A stretch of DNA of 64,000 bases from Lotus japonicus (taxonomy: Eukaryota > Streptophyta > Magnoliopsida > Fabales > Fabaceae), in contig NC_080045.1 of the NCBI RefSeq assembly GCF_012489685.1, forward strand, positions 46,707,096 through 46,771,095, in the 5' to 3' direction. Of the stretch, positions 11,111-22,779 are shown piece after piece. The translations under genes were made by a program, and so were the position numbers. Numbering within the stretch: the first letter of the stretch is position 1; the number at the start of each line of letters is the position of its first letter. The notes beneath the pieces were generated by a model that was not told the DNA's origin, searched no databases, and saw only the letters and a list, made by a program, of their open reading frames with translations.

Positions 11111-14102
11111 GCCTGGAGGCGAAGTTGGCTTCGGAGGAAATGAAAAGGGTAAAATTATTGGTACTGGCACTATTTGTGTAGATAGTAGTCCATGCATTGA
11201 TAATGTTTTATTGGTAGACGGCTTAACACATAACTTATTGTCTATAAGTCAATTAGCTGACAAGGGTTATGATGTTATATTCAATCAAAAGTCCTGCCGG
11301 GCTGTAAGTCAGATCGATGGCTCTGTTCTGTTTAACAGCAAGAGGAAGAACAACATTTATAAGATCAGATTATCTGAGTTGGAGGCTCAGAATGTGAAGT
11401 GCCTTCTGTCTGTTAATGAAGAGCAGTGGGTATGGCATAGACGGTTAGGGCATGCCAGTATGAGAAAGATTTCTCAGCTGAGCAAGCTAAACCTTGTCAG
11501 GGGCTTACCCAATCTGAAGTTCGCTTCAGACGCTCTTTGTGAAGCATGTCAGAAAGGCAAATTCACAAAAGTCCCTTTCAAGGCAAAGAATGTTGTCTCA
11601 ACCTCAAGGCCGTTAGAACTTCTGCATATCGACCTGTTTGGACCAGTGAAAACTGAGTCTATAGGTGGCAAGAGATATGGGATGGTTATCGTTGATGACT
11701 ATAGCCGCTGGACATGGGTAAAGTTTCTAACCCGCAAGGATGAGTCTCATGCTGTGTTCTCTACCTTCATTGCTCAAGTGCAAAACGAGAAGGCTTGTAG
11801 GATTGTGAGTGTCAGAAGTGACCATGGTGGAGAGTTTGAGAATGACAAGTTTGAGAGTCTGTTTGATTCCTATGGAATTGCACATGATTTCTCTTGTCCC
11901 AGAACTCCTCAACAAAATGGTGTTGTTGAGAGGAAGAACAGAACTCTTCAGGAGATGGCTAGAACCATGCTCCAAGAAACTGGCATGGCTAAGCACTTTT
12001 GGGCAGAGGCAGTAAATACAGCATGTTACATTCAGAACAGAATCTCTGTGAGACCAATTCTGAATAAGACTCCTTATGAATTGTGGAAGAACATAAAACC
12101 CAACATTTCTTATTTTCATCCTTTTGGCTGTGTTTGTTATGTTCTCAATACTAAGGATAGATTGCATAAATTTGATGCTAAGTCTTCTAAGTGTCTATTA
12201 CTTGGTTATTCTGATAGATCTAAAGGCTTTAGATTTTATAATACTGATGCTAAGACTATTGAAGAATCTATTCATGTTAGATTTGATGATAAGCTTGACT
12301 CTGACCAGTCAAAGCTAGTTGAAAAGTTTGCAGATTTAAGCATTAATGTTTCTGACAAAGGCAAAGCTCCAGAGGAAGTTGAGCCAGAGGAAGATGAACC
12401 AGAGGAAGAAGCTGGTCCCTCTAACTCACAAACTCTGAAGAAGAGCAGAATCACTGCAGCTCACCCTAAGGAATTGATTCTGGGCAACAAAGATGAACCA
12501 GTCAGAACCAGATCTGCCTTCAGACCCTCTGAAGAGACCTTGCTGAGTCTGAAAGGATTGGTGTCCTTAATTGAACCCAAGTCCATAGATGAAGCTCTTC
12601 AGGACAAGGAGTGGATTCTGGCCATGGAAGAAGAATTGAATCAATTTTCCAAGAACGATGTTTGGAGCTTAGTGAAGAAGCCTGAGAGTGTCCATGTTAT
12701 TGGAACAAAATGGGTATTCAGAAACAAGCTGAATGAGAAAGGAGATGTAGTCAGAAACAAGGCAAGGCTAGTTGCTCAAGGCTACAGCCAGCAGGAAGGA
12801 ATAGACTACACTGAAACATTTGCTCCGGTAGCAAGACTGGAGGCAATCAGACTGTTGATCTCCTTCTCAGTAAATCACAACATAGTTCTACATCAGATGG
12901 ACGTAAAGAGTGCCTTCCTAAATGGTTATATCTCAGAGGAAGTCTATGTTCATCAACCCCCAGGTTTTGAAGATGAAAAGAAACCAGACCATGTGTTCAA
13001 ATTGAAGAAATCACTCTACGGTCTGAAGCAAGCTCCCAGAGCATGGTATGAGAGACTTAGCTCATTCCTTCTGGAGAATGAGTTTGTAAGGGGTAAAGTA
13101 GATACAACTCTCTTTTGCAAGACTTATAAAGATGATATCTTAATTGTGCAAATTTATGTTGATGATATTATATTTGGTTCTGCTAATCAATCTCTATGCA
13201 AAGAATTTTCTGAGATGATGCAGGCTGAATTTGAGATGAGTATGATGGGAGAATTAAAGTACTTTCTGGGAATACAAGTTGATCAAACACCAGAAGGAAC
13301 ATATATCCATCAGAGCAAGTACACTAAAGAACTTCTGAAGAAGTTCAATATGCTGGAATCTACAGTGGCCAAGACTCCAATGCATCCAACATGCATTTTG
13401 GAGAAAGAAGATAAAAGTGGTAAAGTATGTCAGAAGCTCTATCGTGGAATGATAGGTTCACTTCTATACTTAACTGCATCTAGGCCAGACATATTATTTA
13501 GTGTTCACTTATGTGCTCGTTTCCAATCAGATCCAAGGGAAACCCACTTAACTGCTGTTAAGAGGATCCTAAGGTATCTGAAAGGCACCACTAACCTTGG
13601 CTTGATGTATAAGAAAACATCAGAGTATAAGCTTTCAGGTTATTGTGATGCTGATTATGCTGGAGATAGAACAGAGAGAAAAAGTACTTCTGGAAATTGT
13701 CAATTTCTGGGAAGCAATCTAGTCTCATGGGCAAGCAAGAGGCAATCAACCATTGCACTATCAACTGCAGAGGCAGAATATATCTCAGCAGCAATATGCA
13801 GCACTCAGATGCTCTGGATGAAACATCAGCTGGAGGATTATCAGATCCTTGAGAGCAATATCCCAATATATTGTGATAACACTGCTGCAATCTCATTGAG
13901 TAAGAATCCTATCTTGCATTCAAGGGCAAAGCACATTGAGGTAAAGTATCACTTTATTAGAGATTATGTACAGAAGGGCGTACTTCTTCTGAAGTTTGTT
14001 GATACTGACCATCAATGGGCAGATATCTTTACAAAGCCCTTAGCTGAAGATAGATTTAATTTTATTCTGAAAAATCTAAACATGGACTTTTGTCCAGAGT
14101 GA
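10998..14102 (+). CDS. pol: Sirevirus Pol: protease, integrase, RT, RNase H, 1034 aa
   Basis: Aspartic protease motif DSG at residues 18-20. Integrase zinc-binding HHCC (HRRLGHAS...CEAC) falls at about residues 147-185, with the D,D35E core from about 210 and a GKGR-like region after it. RT with IYVDD is at about residue 719. RNase H (CDADYAGD and SAAE-type motifs) is near 880-930. INT before RT defines Ty1/copia. The frame is open from 10950, just after TAA at 10947; the ATG at 10998 need not be used. Pol is offset +1 (equivalently -2) from Gag across a 160-base window. No internal stop is seen. Confidence 0.95.
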   Translation: MLQISLIAPLKHQSWYLDSGCSRHMTGEKRMFRELKLKPGGEVGFGGNEKGKIIGTGTICVDSSPCIDNVLLVDGLTHNLLSISQLADKGYDVIFNQKSCRAVSQIDGSVLFNSKRKNNIYKIRLSELEAQNVKCLLSVNEEQWVWHRRLGHASMRKISQLSKLNLVRGLPNLKFASDALCEACQKGKFTKVPFKAKNVVSTSRPLELLHIDLFGPVKTESIGGKRYGMVIVDDYSRWTWVKFLTRKDESHAVFSTFIAQVQNEKACRIVSVRSDHGGEFENDKFESLFDSYGIAHDFSCPRTPQQNGVVERKNRTLQEMARTMLQETGMAKHFWAEAVNTACYIQNRISVRPILNKTPYELWKNIKPNISYFHPFGCVCYVLNTKDRLHKFDAKSSKCLLLGYSDRSKGFRFYNTDAKTIEESIHVRFDDKLDSDQSKLVEKFADLSINVSDKGKAPEEVEPEEDEPEEEAGPSNSQTLKKSRITAAHPKELILGNKDEPVRTRSAFRPSEETLLSLKGLVSLIEPKSIDEALQDKEWILAMEEELNQFSKNDVWSLVKKPESVHVIGTKWVFRNKLNEKGDVVRNKARLVAQGYSQQEGIDYTETFAPVARLEAIRLLISFSVNHNIVLHQMDVKSAFLNGYISEEVYVHQPPGFEDEKKPDHVFKLKKSLYGLKQAPRAWYERLSSFLLENEFVRGKVDTTLFCKTYKDDILIVQIYVDDIIFGSANQSLCKEFSEMMQAEFEMSMMGELKYFLGIQVDQTPEGTYIHQSKYTKELLKKFNMLESTVAKTPMHPTCILEKEDKSGKVCQKLYRGMIGSLLYLTASRPDILFSVHLCARFQSDPRETHLTAVKRILRYLKGTTNLGLMYKKTSEYKLSGYCDADYAGDRTERKSTSGNCQFLGSNLVSWASKRQSTIALSTAEAEYISAAICSTQMLWMKHQLEDYQILESNIPIYCDNTAAISLSKNPILHSRAKHIEVKYHFIRDYVQKGVLLLKFVDTDHQWADIFTKPLAEDRFNFILKNLNMDFCPE

Positions 14103-14545
14103 AGATGGATCAGAACCTCTGACTATGATACTTCTTGATCAGAAGATGTCTAGTCCAGAAGGTAACTCAATCAGAGTGTGTGTGCCCACTAGTACTGACT
14201 CTGAAGCTGAGACAACAACACGTGCGTCAGAATTTCTGATGCATAGTTCCTTGTGCCCGTGTGACAGTCTGTTATGATTGCGTGTAGATATGCTTATCTC
14301 CTGTGTGTGATTGTGTATTTTACTGTTACTATCTATCTTTAATTTTCAACCGTTGATCTTAAAGTGCTTTTTGAATCAACAACGGTTATTTGATAAAACC
14401 CACTATACACACACGTTCTCGTTCACTTCCGGTTTTCACTCTCGCACTCTCTGCTTTTCAAAACCGCCTCCTTCTTGATTTCTCTCTCGATCTCTCTTCA
14501 TCCTTCAAACTTCATCTTCTACCTCAAACCTTCAACCTCTTCAAA
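14103..14545 (+). other. Sirevirus inter-ORF region, pol to env-like
   Basis: 443 bases with the same TCAGAA/TTCTGA words as the LTR, followed by a pyrimidine-rich stretch just before the env-like ATG. It could hold a splice acceptor or an internal promoter for the downstream ORF; neither can be proven by eye. The env frame is open from 14390 but has no ATG before 14546. Confidence 0.5.
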
Positions 14546-17395
14546 ATGGTGAGACAAACCAGAAGATCTACTGCAGATGCACCTCAGTTCCCTCACATGG
14601 TAGTCGGTTTGGCAACGGGTCAAAGGGGCTCTGAGAACCCGGCACAAGAACAAGTTCAAGCTCAAGAGCAGATTGTTCCTATTGCAGAACGGGGCTGTGC
14701 CGTTCACTGTGTTTATCCTCCTGAGGAACTCCAAGTCCTGGCAGAATGGAGATTCAACCTCGATAACTTGGCTGCAAATGGGTTTGATCTTCGTCTTGAA
14801 GTCCAAGCTCAAGGTTGGGGAAATTATTTCAACCGACTTCGAGGACCGGTGTATGAGAAATTGGTAAAGGAATTCTGGAAACACGCAGACTGCGATGACA
14901 CTCAGGTGGTCTCTCACATTCTTGGCAGGAAGATCATTATCACTGAGAAGTCATTCGTGAATCTGCTAGGTGCAGATACTGCTTATGGGTATCGTTTCCA
15001 ACTGACGGAATCGAAGCTGAAACCCAGCACCAAGGACATAGTCAACCAGGCTCTGTACACCACCTTCAAACCGGGCAAGACGAGTTACAAGGTGATGGAC
15101 CTTCACCCCAAACTCAGGATCTGGCACAAGATCCTACTCAACTGCATTAATCAGAGACCGAAGGGCAGTTCCCCAGATTACATCAACTTCAACCAGAAGG
15201 CGATGCTGTTTTTCATTCAAGACAAGGAGAAGATCTGCCTTCCCTACTTCCTGTTCTCTTACTTGAAGGAATGCATCCGAAAGTCTCGCACCACCGCCTC
15301 CATCAAGTCTGCAATCAAATATATCCCTTTTGGGAGGTTGCTCTCAGACTTTCTAATTGAAAGCAACTTGGTGCAAGATTTGATCAATGCTGGTTGCACA
15401 GAGGATTTGAGCACAATTGTCAGTGATGTCTTCACTACAAACTCCTTGAAGAAGATGGGCTTAATCCAGAAGAAGATTGCTCCTGCTCATGAAGACACAT
15501 CTTCTGAGATCAGAGGAAGAAGAATGCCTCTGAATGACTACCCTCTGTGGATTCAAGCAGACCATCCTGACGCCATCAGATGCTATGTTGAAGACCTCAG
15601 GGCTCAAGGATTCGAGATTGACCTTGATGATTTCGTCAGCAGACTTCCACCAGCTCCAGAGTTTCCTTCTCCTCCCAAGAAGAAAACCAAGAGGAAGATG
15701 GTTCTGGAAGAATCCTCAGAGGAATCTGATGTCCCTCTGGTCAAGAAGCCGAAGAGCAAGCCTGATGATGGTGATGATAGTGATAGTGAGGATGGTCCTC
15801 CAAAGAAGAAGCAGAAGAAGGTCAGAATCGTGGTGAAGCCTACTCGGGTGGAACCAGCTGCTGCAGTGGTCAGAAGGACTGAACCTCCTGTCAGAGTGAC
15901 TCGATCATCAGCACATTCAAGTAAGCCTGCACTTGCTTCTGATGATGATTTGAATTTATTTGATGCACTTCCTATTTCTGCCTTGCTTCAACACTCCTCA
16001 AATCCCCTCACTCCTATTCTTGAATCCCAGCCAGCCGCACAAACCACCACTCCACCACATTCCCCAAGATCTTCCTTCTTTCAACCTTCTCCTACTGAAG
16101 CACCTCTCTGGAATTTGCTTCAGAACCCAACCTCTAGGTCAGAAGATCCAACCTCTCTCCTTACCATTTCATACGACCCATTATCTTCTGAACCCATCAT
16201 CCATGACCAACCCGAGCCCAACCAAACAGAACCACAACCCAGAACGTCTGATCACTCTGCTCCCAGAGCATCAGAACGTCCTGCTGCCAGAACCACGGAT
16301 ACAGACTCTTCAACAGCCTTCACACCTGTATCCTTTCCAATCAATGTTATTGACTCTCCTCCCTCCAATACCTCTGAATCAATTAGAAAATTCATGGAGG
16401 TTAGAAAAGAGAAGGTATCTGCCTTGGAAGAGTATTACCTTACCTGTCCAAGCCCTAGGAGATATCCTGGCCCTAGACCTGAACGTCTAGTTGACCCAGA
16501 TGAACCTATCTTGGCCAATCCTATCCAAGAGGCAGACCCCTTAGTTCAACAAGCTCACCCTGTCCCTGACCAACAAGAGCCCATTCAACCAGACCCTGAA
16601 CCCGAACAATCAGTGTCTAACCAATCCTCGGTTAGATCACCTCATCCTCTGGTTGAAGCTTCAGACCCTCACCGTGGAACCTCTGAACCCAATGCTCCCA
16701 TAATTAACATTGGTTCTCCACAAGGTGCCTCTGAAGCTCATAGCAGCAATCACCCAGCCTCTCCTGAAACCAACCTCTCCATCATTCCCTATACTCACCT
16801 CCAACCCACATCTCTCTCTGAGTGCATCAATATTTTCTATCATGAAGCCTCCTTGAGGCTCCGCAATGTGCACGGTCAGACTGACCTCAGTGAGAATGCT
16901 GAAAGTGTGGCTGATGAGTGGAACAATTTGAGCACTTGGCTAGTGGCTCAGTTTCCAATTATGATGCAGCTCCTGCATGCAGAGGGAAGTCAGAGGATTG
17001 AGGCTGCCAAGCAAAGGTTTGCTAGACGGGTGGCTCTTCATGAACTAGAACAGAGAAATAAGCTTCTTGAAGCTATTGAAGAAGCCAAGAGAAAGAAAGA
17101 ACAAGCAGAAGAAGCTGCACGTCAAGCAGCAGCTCAGGCTGAACAAGCCAGACTTGAGGCAGAGCGTCTTGAAGCTGAGGCTGAGGCAGAGCGACTTGCA
17201 CCAGTTGTGTTTACTCCTGCTGCTTCTGCTTCCATTCCAGATCCTCAAGCTGCTCAGAATGTTCCTTCCAGCTCTACTCAGACAAGCTCATCCAGACTCG
17301 ACATCATGGAACAACGTCTTGACACTCATGAATCCATGCTGATTGAGATGAAGCAAATGATGATGGAACTTCTGCGACGCACTGACAAACCTTAG
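14546..17395 (+). CDS. Sirevirus env-like / plant-transposon-domain protein, 949 aa
   Basis: I chose the ATG at 14546 (context AAAATGG, residues MVRQTRRS) over the ATG-less open frame from 14390. Residues about 40-330 look globular and resemble the putative plant transposon protein domain found in retroelement accessory ORFs. Residues about 360-440 are Lys/Asp/Ser-rich. A long Pro/Ser-rich disordered middle follows to about 740. A Glu/Ala/Arg coiled coil lies near 820-885, and the Met-rich tail may also be helical. SIRE1 ORFs in this place are called env-like, but I see no signal peptide or transmembrane segment. Function unknown. Confidence 0.85.
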   Translation: MVRQTRRSTADAPQFPHMVVGLATGQRGSENPAQEQVQAQEQIVPIAERGCAVHCVYPPEELQVLAEWRFNLDNLAANGFDLRLEVQAQGWGNYFNRLRGPVYEKLVKEFWKHADCDDTQVVSHILGRKIIITEKSFVNLLGADTAYGYRFQLTESKLKPSTKDIVNQALYTTFKPGKTSYKVMDLHPKLRIWHKILLNCINQRPKGSSPDYINFNQKAMLFFIQDKEKICLPYFLFSYLKECIRKSRTTASIKSAIKYIPFGRLLSDFLIESNLVQDLINAGCTEDLSTIVSDVFTTNSLKKMGLIQKKIAPAHEDTSSEIRGRRMPLNDYPLWIQADHPDAIRCYVEDLRAQGFEIDLDDFVSRLPPAPEFPSPPKKKTKRKMVLEESSEESDVPLVKKPKSKPDDGDDSDSEDGPPKKKQKKVRIVVKPTRVEPAAAVVRRTEPPVRVTRSSAHSSKPALASDDDLNLFDALPISALLQHSSNPLTPILESQPAAQTTTPPHSPRSSFFQPSPTEAPLWNLLQNPTSRSEDPTSLLTISYDPLSSEPIIHDQPEPNQTEPQPRTSDHSAPRASERPAARTTDTDSSTAFTPVSFPINVIDSPPSNTSESIRKFMEVRKEKVSALEEYYLTCPSPRRYPGPRPERLVDPDEPILANPIQEADPLVQQAHPVPDQQEPIQPDPEPEQSVSNQSSVRSPHPLVEASDPHRGTSEPNAPIINIGSPQGASEAHSSNHPASPETNLSIIPYTHLQPTSLSECINIFYHEASLRLRNVHGQTDLSENAESVADEWNNLSTWLVAQFPIMMQLLHAEGSQRIEAAKQRFARRVALHELEQRNKLLEAIEEAKRKKEQAEEAARQAAAQAEQARLEAERLEAEAEAERLAPVVFTPAASASIPDPQAAQNVPSSSTQTSSSRLDIMEQRLDTHESMLIEMKQMMMELLRRTDKP

Positions 17396-17542
17396 TTTTA
17401 GGATCTCTTCTTTTTCTTTCTTTTTATCTAATGTTGTTTTATTTAAACTCTGTTTCTTCTTTATTTATTTATTCTCTTTTGTTCGTTTGTGATTATATAT
17501 GCATAACTATATACTTATGTCACATATGTTTGCCAAACTTGT

Positions 17543-17548
17543 TTTATT
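17543..17548 (-). terminator. Poly(A) signal for the antisense ORF
   Basis: AATAAA on the minus strand about 47 bases past the stop of the antisense ORF at 17595. It completes a TATA-ATG-stop-AATAAA unit. Confidence 0.5.
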
Positions 17549-17594
17549 CATAATTGTTCTATGTTTACATCATATTTCTTTACATCATATAAAT

Positions 17595-17987
17595 CTAGAA
17601 TGGAGGATCCCTCCTCATTCTTCTGCACTCCTGGCGCTGCTCTGACCTATTCTTCTCCAGACGCTCCAGTACATGCTGGATGTTGTTGAGTCTGACCTTT
17701 AGCTCATCTTTCTCCAGAATCTCTTCTGAAGTCCTGAGCTTCTCTTCCAAGACTTCTTTTTCTTCCAGCAGCTTGAGTTCAAGCCGGCTGAGTTCTTGCA
17801 CCTCCTCCACGAAGGCAAGAAATTCCTTCAGGTCTCTCTCCAACTCTGGACGCAGGTCCTCTTCCAGCAGTGTCCGTGTCAGCTCCGCGATGGTAGTTTC
17901 ACCCTCTGGATGCCTGATGTTCAGGAACAAGTCCTCTTCAAAGGCCTTCTTCCTCAGCTCTTCTAGTGCTACGTTGTATGATGCCAT
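17595..17987 (-). CDS. Antisense coiled-coil ORF in Sirevirus 3' region, 130 aa
   Basis: It starts at a true ATG (context AAAAAATGGC) and runs opposite to the element. The product is highly charged and Glu/Leu/Arg/Lys-rich, with Leu/Ile heptad spacing from about residue 20 to 115, so a long coiled coil is likely; the tail is Arg-rich. A TATA box lies 57 bases upstream and AATAAA about 47 bases downstream. I do not recognise the family. The low-complexity composition could arise by chance from CTT/TCC-rich plus-strand DNA, but the matching signals argue for expression. Confidence 0.55.
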   Translation of the reverse strand: MASYNVALEELRKKAFEEDLFLNIRHPEGETTIAELTRTLLEEDLRPELERDLKEFLAFVEEVQELSRLELKLLEEKEVLEEKLRTSEEILEKDELKVRLNNIQHVLERLEKNRSEQRQECRRMRRDPPF

Positions 17988-18043
17988 TTTTTTTTTTTAC
18001 TGAAAATTATTCGAGATGTGAAGCTTACCTTTCTCTCCAACGC

Positions 18044-18051
18044 TTTTTATA
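18044..18051 (-). promoter_or_regulatory. TATA box for the Sirevirus antisense ORF
   Basis: TATAAAAA on the minus strand, 57 bases upstream of the ATG at 17987. This would give a leader of about 25-30 bases. The placement is right for a core promoter; activity is inferred. Confidence 0.5.
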
Positions 18052-18238
18052 GGCTTCACTTTCTCTCTGACAGTTAATGCTCTTACAGTTTCTCGAGGTT
18101 AAGTTCTTGGTAACTGACCCTTCTATTTACTCACTTGACCGGTGGTAAACGTTCATCCCTTGCATTAACTCTTCTATTTGTTTTCGCCTAACTCTGATTT
18201 TTACATCGTTTTCATTTTTTTTAAACTTAGACCTTCTC

Positions 18239-18796
18239 TAAGGGGGAGTACCTTGTACTTCAAGCTAAGTTTTTCACACCCCAAGCTTTTTGCTTATGAC
18301 AAAAAGGGGGAGTAAACCCAGTTTTTGATGTGTAAGATGTGTTAGTGTGACTTATTTTTCTTTTGGAGATTTTAAGAGTTCCACCTTCATGACCATAGAT
18401 GTGTCACTGGGCAAATACAAGGAATACATTCCACTTCTTCTGAAGTGATTCTAAGTTGACTCTGATACCCAAGACTCTGATACCTTGTCCATGACTCTGA
18501 TCACTTATGCGCTCTGATTATTCGTTTTTCATCTATGTCATAAGCTTTTCACTCTGAACTCTTATATTTTTTTTTAGCTCAGAATCTAGACTTTACTAAC
18601 GTTTTCATCAAGTATTAGATTCAGGGGGAGCTAAGCTCAGAATCAAGCAGTGACTTGAACTCAGAATGAGCAAGATAAACTATTCACATCAGGATAAGTC
18701 TTATTCTATATCTCTAAACTCTGAGTGAATTCAGTTTAATGTTTAAGAATTGTTCATCAAAAATCTTAGTTTTGTCATCATCAAAAAGGGGGAGAT
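18239..18796 (+). other. Multiplied polypurine tracts
   Basis: Purine runs of the form AGGGGGAG occur at about 18241-18249, 18301-18312, 18623-18630 and 18783-18796. The last abuts the 3' LTR and is the expected plus-strand primer site. Repeated tracts before the 3' LTR are a known Sirevirus signature. Confidence 0.8.
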
Positions 18797-20018
18797 TGTA
18801 AGATCAAGTTTTGATCTAGTAGTACAACTCTATGTTTTGATGATTACAAGTTAACCTTTTGATATGAACAATTGTGGTACTCTAACGTGTTTTTCTGAGT
18901 GTGCTATTTACAGGCTCTGACCTCAACTCAATCTCACACAAATCAGAAGCACTATGTATAAAGGGTAACCCAAGCAACGCTTTCGCATTCACCATGTTCA
19001 GTATGAACAGTGGAAAAGCTTCAGAAGTTCTGAAGCTATACAAACTCTGATGTGGACTCAGTCGCTAGAAGCTCTGAAGATCCAGAAGTTCTGATAACCA
19101 AGAAACACTGAAGGTTCAGATGTTCTGATGGTGTAGAAGACTCTGAAGATCCAGAAGCTGAATAGTGGAAACTCTGAAGTCCAGAAGCAAGAAACTCTGA
19201 AGGCCATGTTCTTCCCTCTGAGTTCAGAATCAGAAGATACAATGGTCAGAGGATCTGTGCTTTCCCTCTGACTCTGATCAACCGGCTTCACAAGTTCCAA
19301 TATGAAGTATTCCCCTGATCAGAAGTCTCCTAGGTTAAAAGGTCAAGTCGCTATCCAAGTACAAAAGCAAGTGTACCTTCCTGACGACCTACCTAACGTT
19401 CTCAGCCACAGCAGAAGCTGGATTTTCCAGAACTGCCCTCCAACGGTAGCATTTCCCATGCAACGCTCAACCCTAATCCTTGGAGTATATATAGAGGCTG
19501 AAGATTGAAAGAAGCGGCTAGAAGAAACTAGAAGAAATATACACACGCGCAAGACATATTCAAAATATTCTAAGCTTTCTTTCATCTGAAATTCATTGTG
19601 TTTACTATCAGCTTTTTAGAAGCAAATCTCTTGTAAACATTTCTTTGATAAACAGTTTGTTTAGTTCCTTTAGGAGATCAAGGTTGATCGGATCCTAGAG
19701 AAGACTAAGAGAGTGAATCTTAGTGTGAGCTAAGTCAGTGTAATTGTTAGTCACTTGTAGGTTTCAAGTGCAGTTGTAACTCTTACCTGATTAGTGGATT
19801 GCCTTCATTCTAAGAAGGAAGAAATCACCTTAACGGGTGGACTGGAGTAGCTTGAGTGATTTATCAAGTGAACCAGGATAAAATCCTTGTGTGTTTTTCT
19901 ATCTCTTATCTTTAGCACTTAAGTTCTCGAAAGATTTGTCAAAATATTTAAGGTGGTAGTTTTGTTCTGAAAACGCTATTCAAACCCCCCCCCCTTTCTA
20001 CCGTTTTTCATACCTTCA
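18797..20018 (+). repeat. Sirevirus 3' LTR (1222 bp)
   Basis: Matches the 5' LTR except for four single-base differences noticed by eye (near 18953, 19869, 19893 and 19946) and three extra C in a poly-C run near 19985-19994. It ends TTCA before the target duplication CAACC. Confidence 0.96.
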
Positions 20019-20023
20019 CAACC

Positions 20024-22779
20024 TTCTAAAGCATTAGAAACCCCCAATGAATAATTGAATATTGATATTTGTTCTTCTGATATTTGCAAAATGGGTATAT
20101 TGAACACCTACCCATTGCAGTCATTAATAAGAGGAATAAACAGATTTCTTTCCCCAATAAGAGGAATTTTGTTGAATATACTCTTTCAAGAGTTGCTGCT
20201 TTTTGCTCTCTTGGTGAGTTTCGTTCATAGCCTCTCCTTCAGCAGTTGTGCAGCAGCCCCCTCATTATGCAGAGTTGCAGTAGTTCTGCTATGGTAAGGT
20301 ATAGTTCCTTGGAGGTGTTGTTGTTTGAAGGTGAATTAGAAAATAAGCTTAGTTCTTTTATCCTTAATTATTAATTCTTATTATCAATTTGTCGGAATTT
20401 GAAACTCGCCATGGAACAAGAGATGCAAATATAAAGGTAGAATTCATTAGTTTGGTAACAAATGTTGAGTAAAGCATATAAATTGGTACTGAATTGAGCA
20501 CTTACCTGCTATAGTGAGAGTTTTCATTTAGAAAAATGGCACTTATCTGCTATAATGAGAGTTTCCATTTAGAAATAATTTTGTTCCAAACTTTTGGTGT
20601 CATTCCCACTGCTTTGTGCGCAGGTATCAATTTCTAATTTATTTTCTATCATTTGCATCATTGAGGGAAATATTTGGTTGCTTCAATTCTAAATTAAATC
20701 CAACTAGATCCAAGCTTATGTGCATGAAATTACCTTTATATTGGACAGCAGTTCTAGCATTAATTTACTTATTGTGTTTCATTTTCTCTTCGAGAACACT
20801 TCCCACTGAGGTGTGTTTTAGAGAGGAGCTGTTGTTGAGGTTGGCTTAGTGAGATAAGATGGTGGGTGCTCTGTCAATTGCAGGTTCGGTGCTGGACTGT
20901 AAAGTTTAACAGTTCCTTCAGTGGCCGTGCGTGGGAGTGAAGGCTCAGTCTGAGCAAAAGGTTGCAAGAAGCACCTTAGGAAGAAAAGCGGATTTAAAAT
21001 GGTAACATGATCAATGTTTTGTGTTTAAGGTTGTGATTTGTAAAAAAGAAAAAAAAAATAACACCCTCTGTTCTAATGTTTTGAAAGATATCATTTTTAA
21101 TTTTTTTTTCTTTCTTTTTCATATGCTTCTCCTTTATGATTGCTTTGTTAGCTTAAAGTTGTTTAGTCCGTAATAGTGGTTCTGCTTATAACATATTTTA
21201 AGAGATTTTAGCCAGTATCATGAGATTTTGTACATTGCATCATTATGGGAAAAATTGTTTATCAAATAACTTTAAGTTGTATCTTGCTATAGGAGTCTGT
21301 GAAACCTTTAAAATAAAAGCAGCTTTCTTGAAGAGATTAACCCTCCATTCCAATTCTACCTTTTCTTATTGTATACATGAGATTGGAAACATACATCATA
21401 ATGTACACAATGTTTAATTTTATATTTTAGCAGGAAAAATTAAGGGATAATAACATAATAGTTAGTGATCACAACTGCAACTTAGTATATATATGTTTTT
21501 TTTTTATAAGTCACTTAGTATATATATATATGTGTGTGTATGATGAACATAAAGAATGTGAATTTTATATTTGAAGGCTAAAGTTACATTAACATATGTG
21601 AACTTCATCACCTTGGTCTATGTTGCTTTGTCAAATATATAATACATCTCATGATTCTAAACTTAACTAATATTTTATATAAAATAATAGATAATTTTGA
21701 GTTGTATCTTGCTATAGCAGTCTTTAGAAGGTTTAAAATAAATGTGGCTTCCTTCAAGAGATTAATCATGTATTTTAATTCTACCTTTTCTTATTGTATA
21801 CATGATACATCAGTTTGGAAACATGCAAAATGAAACTTAAATTGAAATATGCTAAGAAGGATAAAGAGGGCCTCAAAGAGTACTAGATATGTACTCAGTT
21901 TAAATCTTCATAAACCATTACCTTTATGTGCTTATTTTCATAAATGTTGCTTTCAAACTGTCTCCTTTACAAAGTAACAAAGATGAGATCTGCTTCAACC
22001 CTCATTATGAGCAACTCTTCTAGCTGGAATTAGAACCACTGCAAGGCTAGAGAAGGGATATGAAAGAGTAAATTAAGAGCGGTAAAGCAAGTGAACTGAG
22101 TGAGAGCACAATTTCAGTTCTTTTATAATTAACTTTGTGTAAACAAAAATTACACTTTCGGTGCATAGACCTTTAATCCCATTGTTTGAGTACTGTTTAC
22201 TATTGTGCATTTGAAATTATCAAAATTAAAATTTGGTATTAATTCTTTCATTAAACTAATTATTAAATTATCTCTATTTAACCTGATCTGGGTAGTTTCA
22301 ATTATCAAAATTTAAACTTTAAAATTTTACTTTTCATCATTTGCCTATTTTTTTAAAAATGAAAATTTTAAAAATGACTAAACTCTAACAAAATAAATGG
22401 TAACTTAATGTACCAAAAAACCAAATAAATGGTAAAATGTTTAAATAAAATCACAATTAAATAAGTAGTTTACTTTAACATGTTTTTAAAAAGAAGAATT
22501 TACGGGTTCTGTTAGTTCCTATTTCGAACTATAACACACTACATAGATGTCTTCAATGAAAATTAAAAATAATAAATTTTTTTTTGGTGAAATGATGTAT
22601 TGTCACCGTAAATTTAATTGAGATTAATTTGTATGCACTGTAAATAAGTTTTACATAATTATTCAATCACATCGTAGTTCATAATTTATTTTAAATTTAA
22701 GAATACTTAAAATATAAAATAAAATGTTGTGATTGAATGACTGTGTTAAACGTTTTACATTGTCACTGCATAGATTTTA
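20024..22779. other. Gene-poor stretch
   Basis: No gene recognised. Short frames (for example at 20055-20297 and 20616-20849) show no domain, splice pattern or codon signal I can support. It contains a local duplication (21268-21822) and inverted-repeat MITE-like DNA at about 22580-22770 (GTAAA...TTTTACA arms). Confidence 0.6.
21268..21822 (+). repeat. Diverged direct duplication, two copies of about 130 bp
   Basis: Copies at about 21268-21390 and 21691-21822 share long matching words, such as GTTGTATCTTGCTATAG, AAGAGATTAA and CTTATTGTATACATGA. They lie about 430 bp apart in the same orientation and have diverged by substitutions and small indels. Confidence 0.75.

Larger units (their letters stand above)
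7909..20018 (+). mobile_element. Complete Ty1/copia Sirevirus (SIRE1-like), 12.1 kb
   Basis: Two near-identical LTRs (7909-9127 and 18797-20018) begin TGTAAGATC and end TTCA, and are flanked by the 5-bp target-site duplication CAACC (7904-7908 and 20019-20023). Internal order: PBS for initiator tRNA-Met, gag, pol (PR-INT-RT-RH), env-like ORF, antisense ORF, repeated polypurine tracts. Long LTRs, an extra ORF after pol and multiplied polypurine tracts are Sirevirus hallmarks. By eye the LTRs differ by four substitutions and a poly-C length change of three, so insertion is recent. All main frames are open, so the element may be autonomous. Confidence 0.97.

Noticed and set aside
14390..14545. 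Upstream extension of the env-like protein
   Set aside because: The frame is open but lacks an ATG; the first good start is at 14546.
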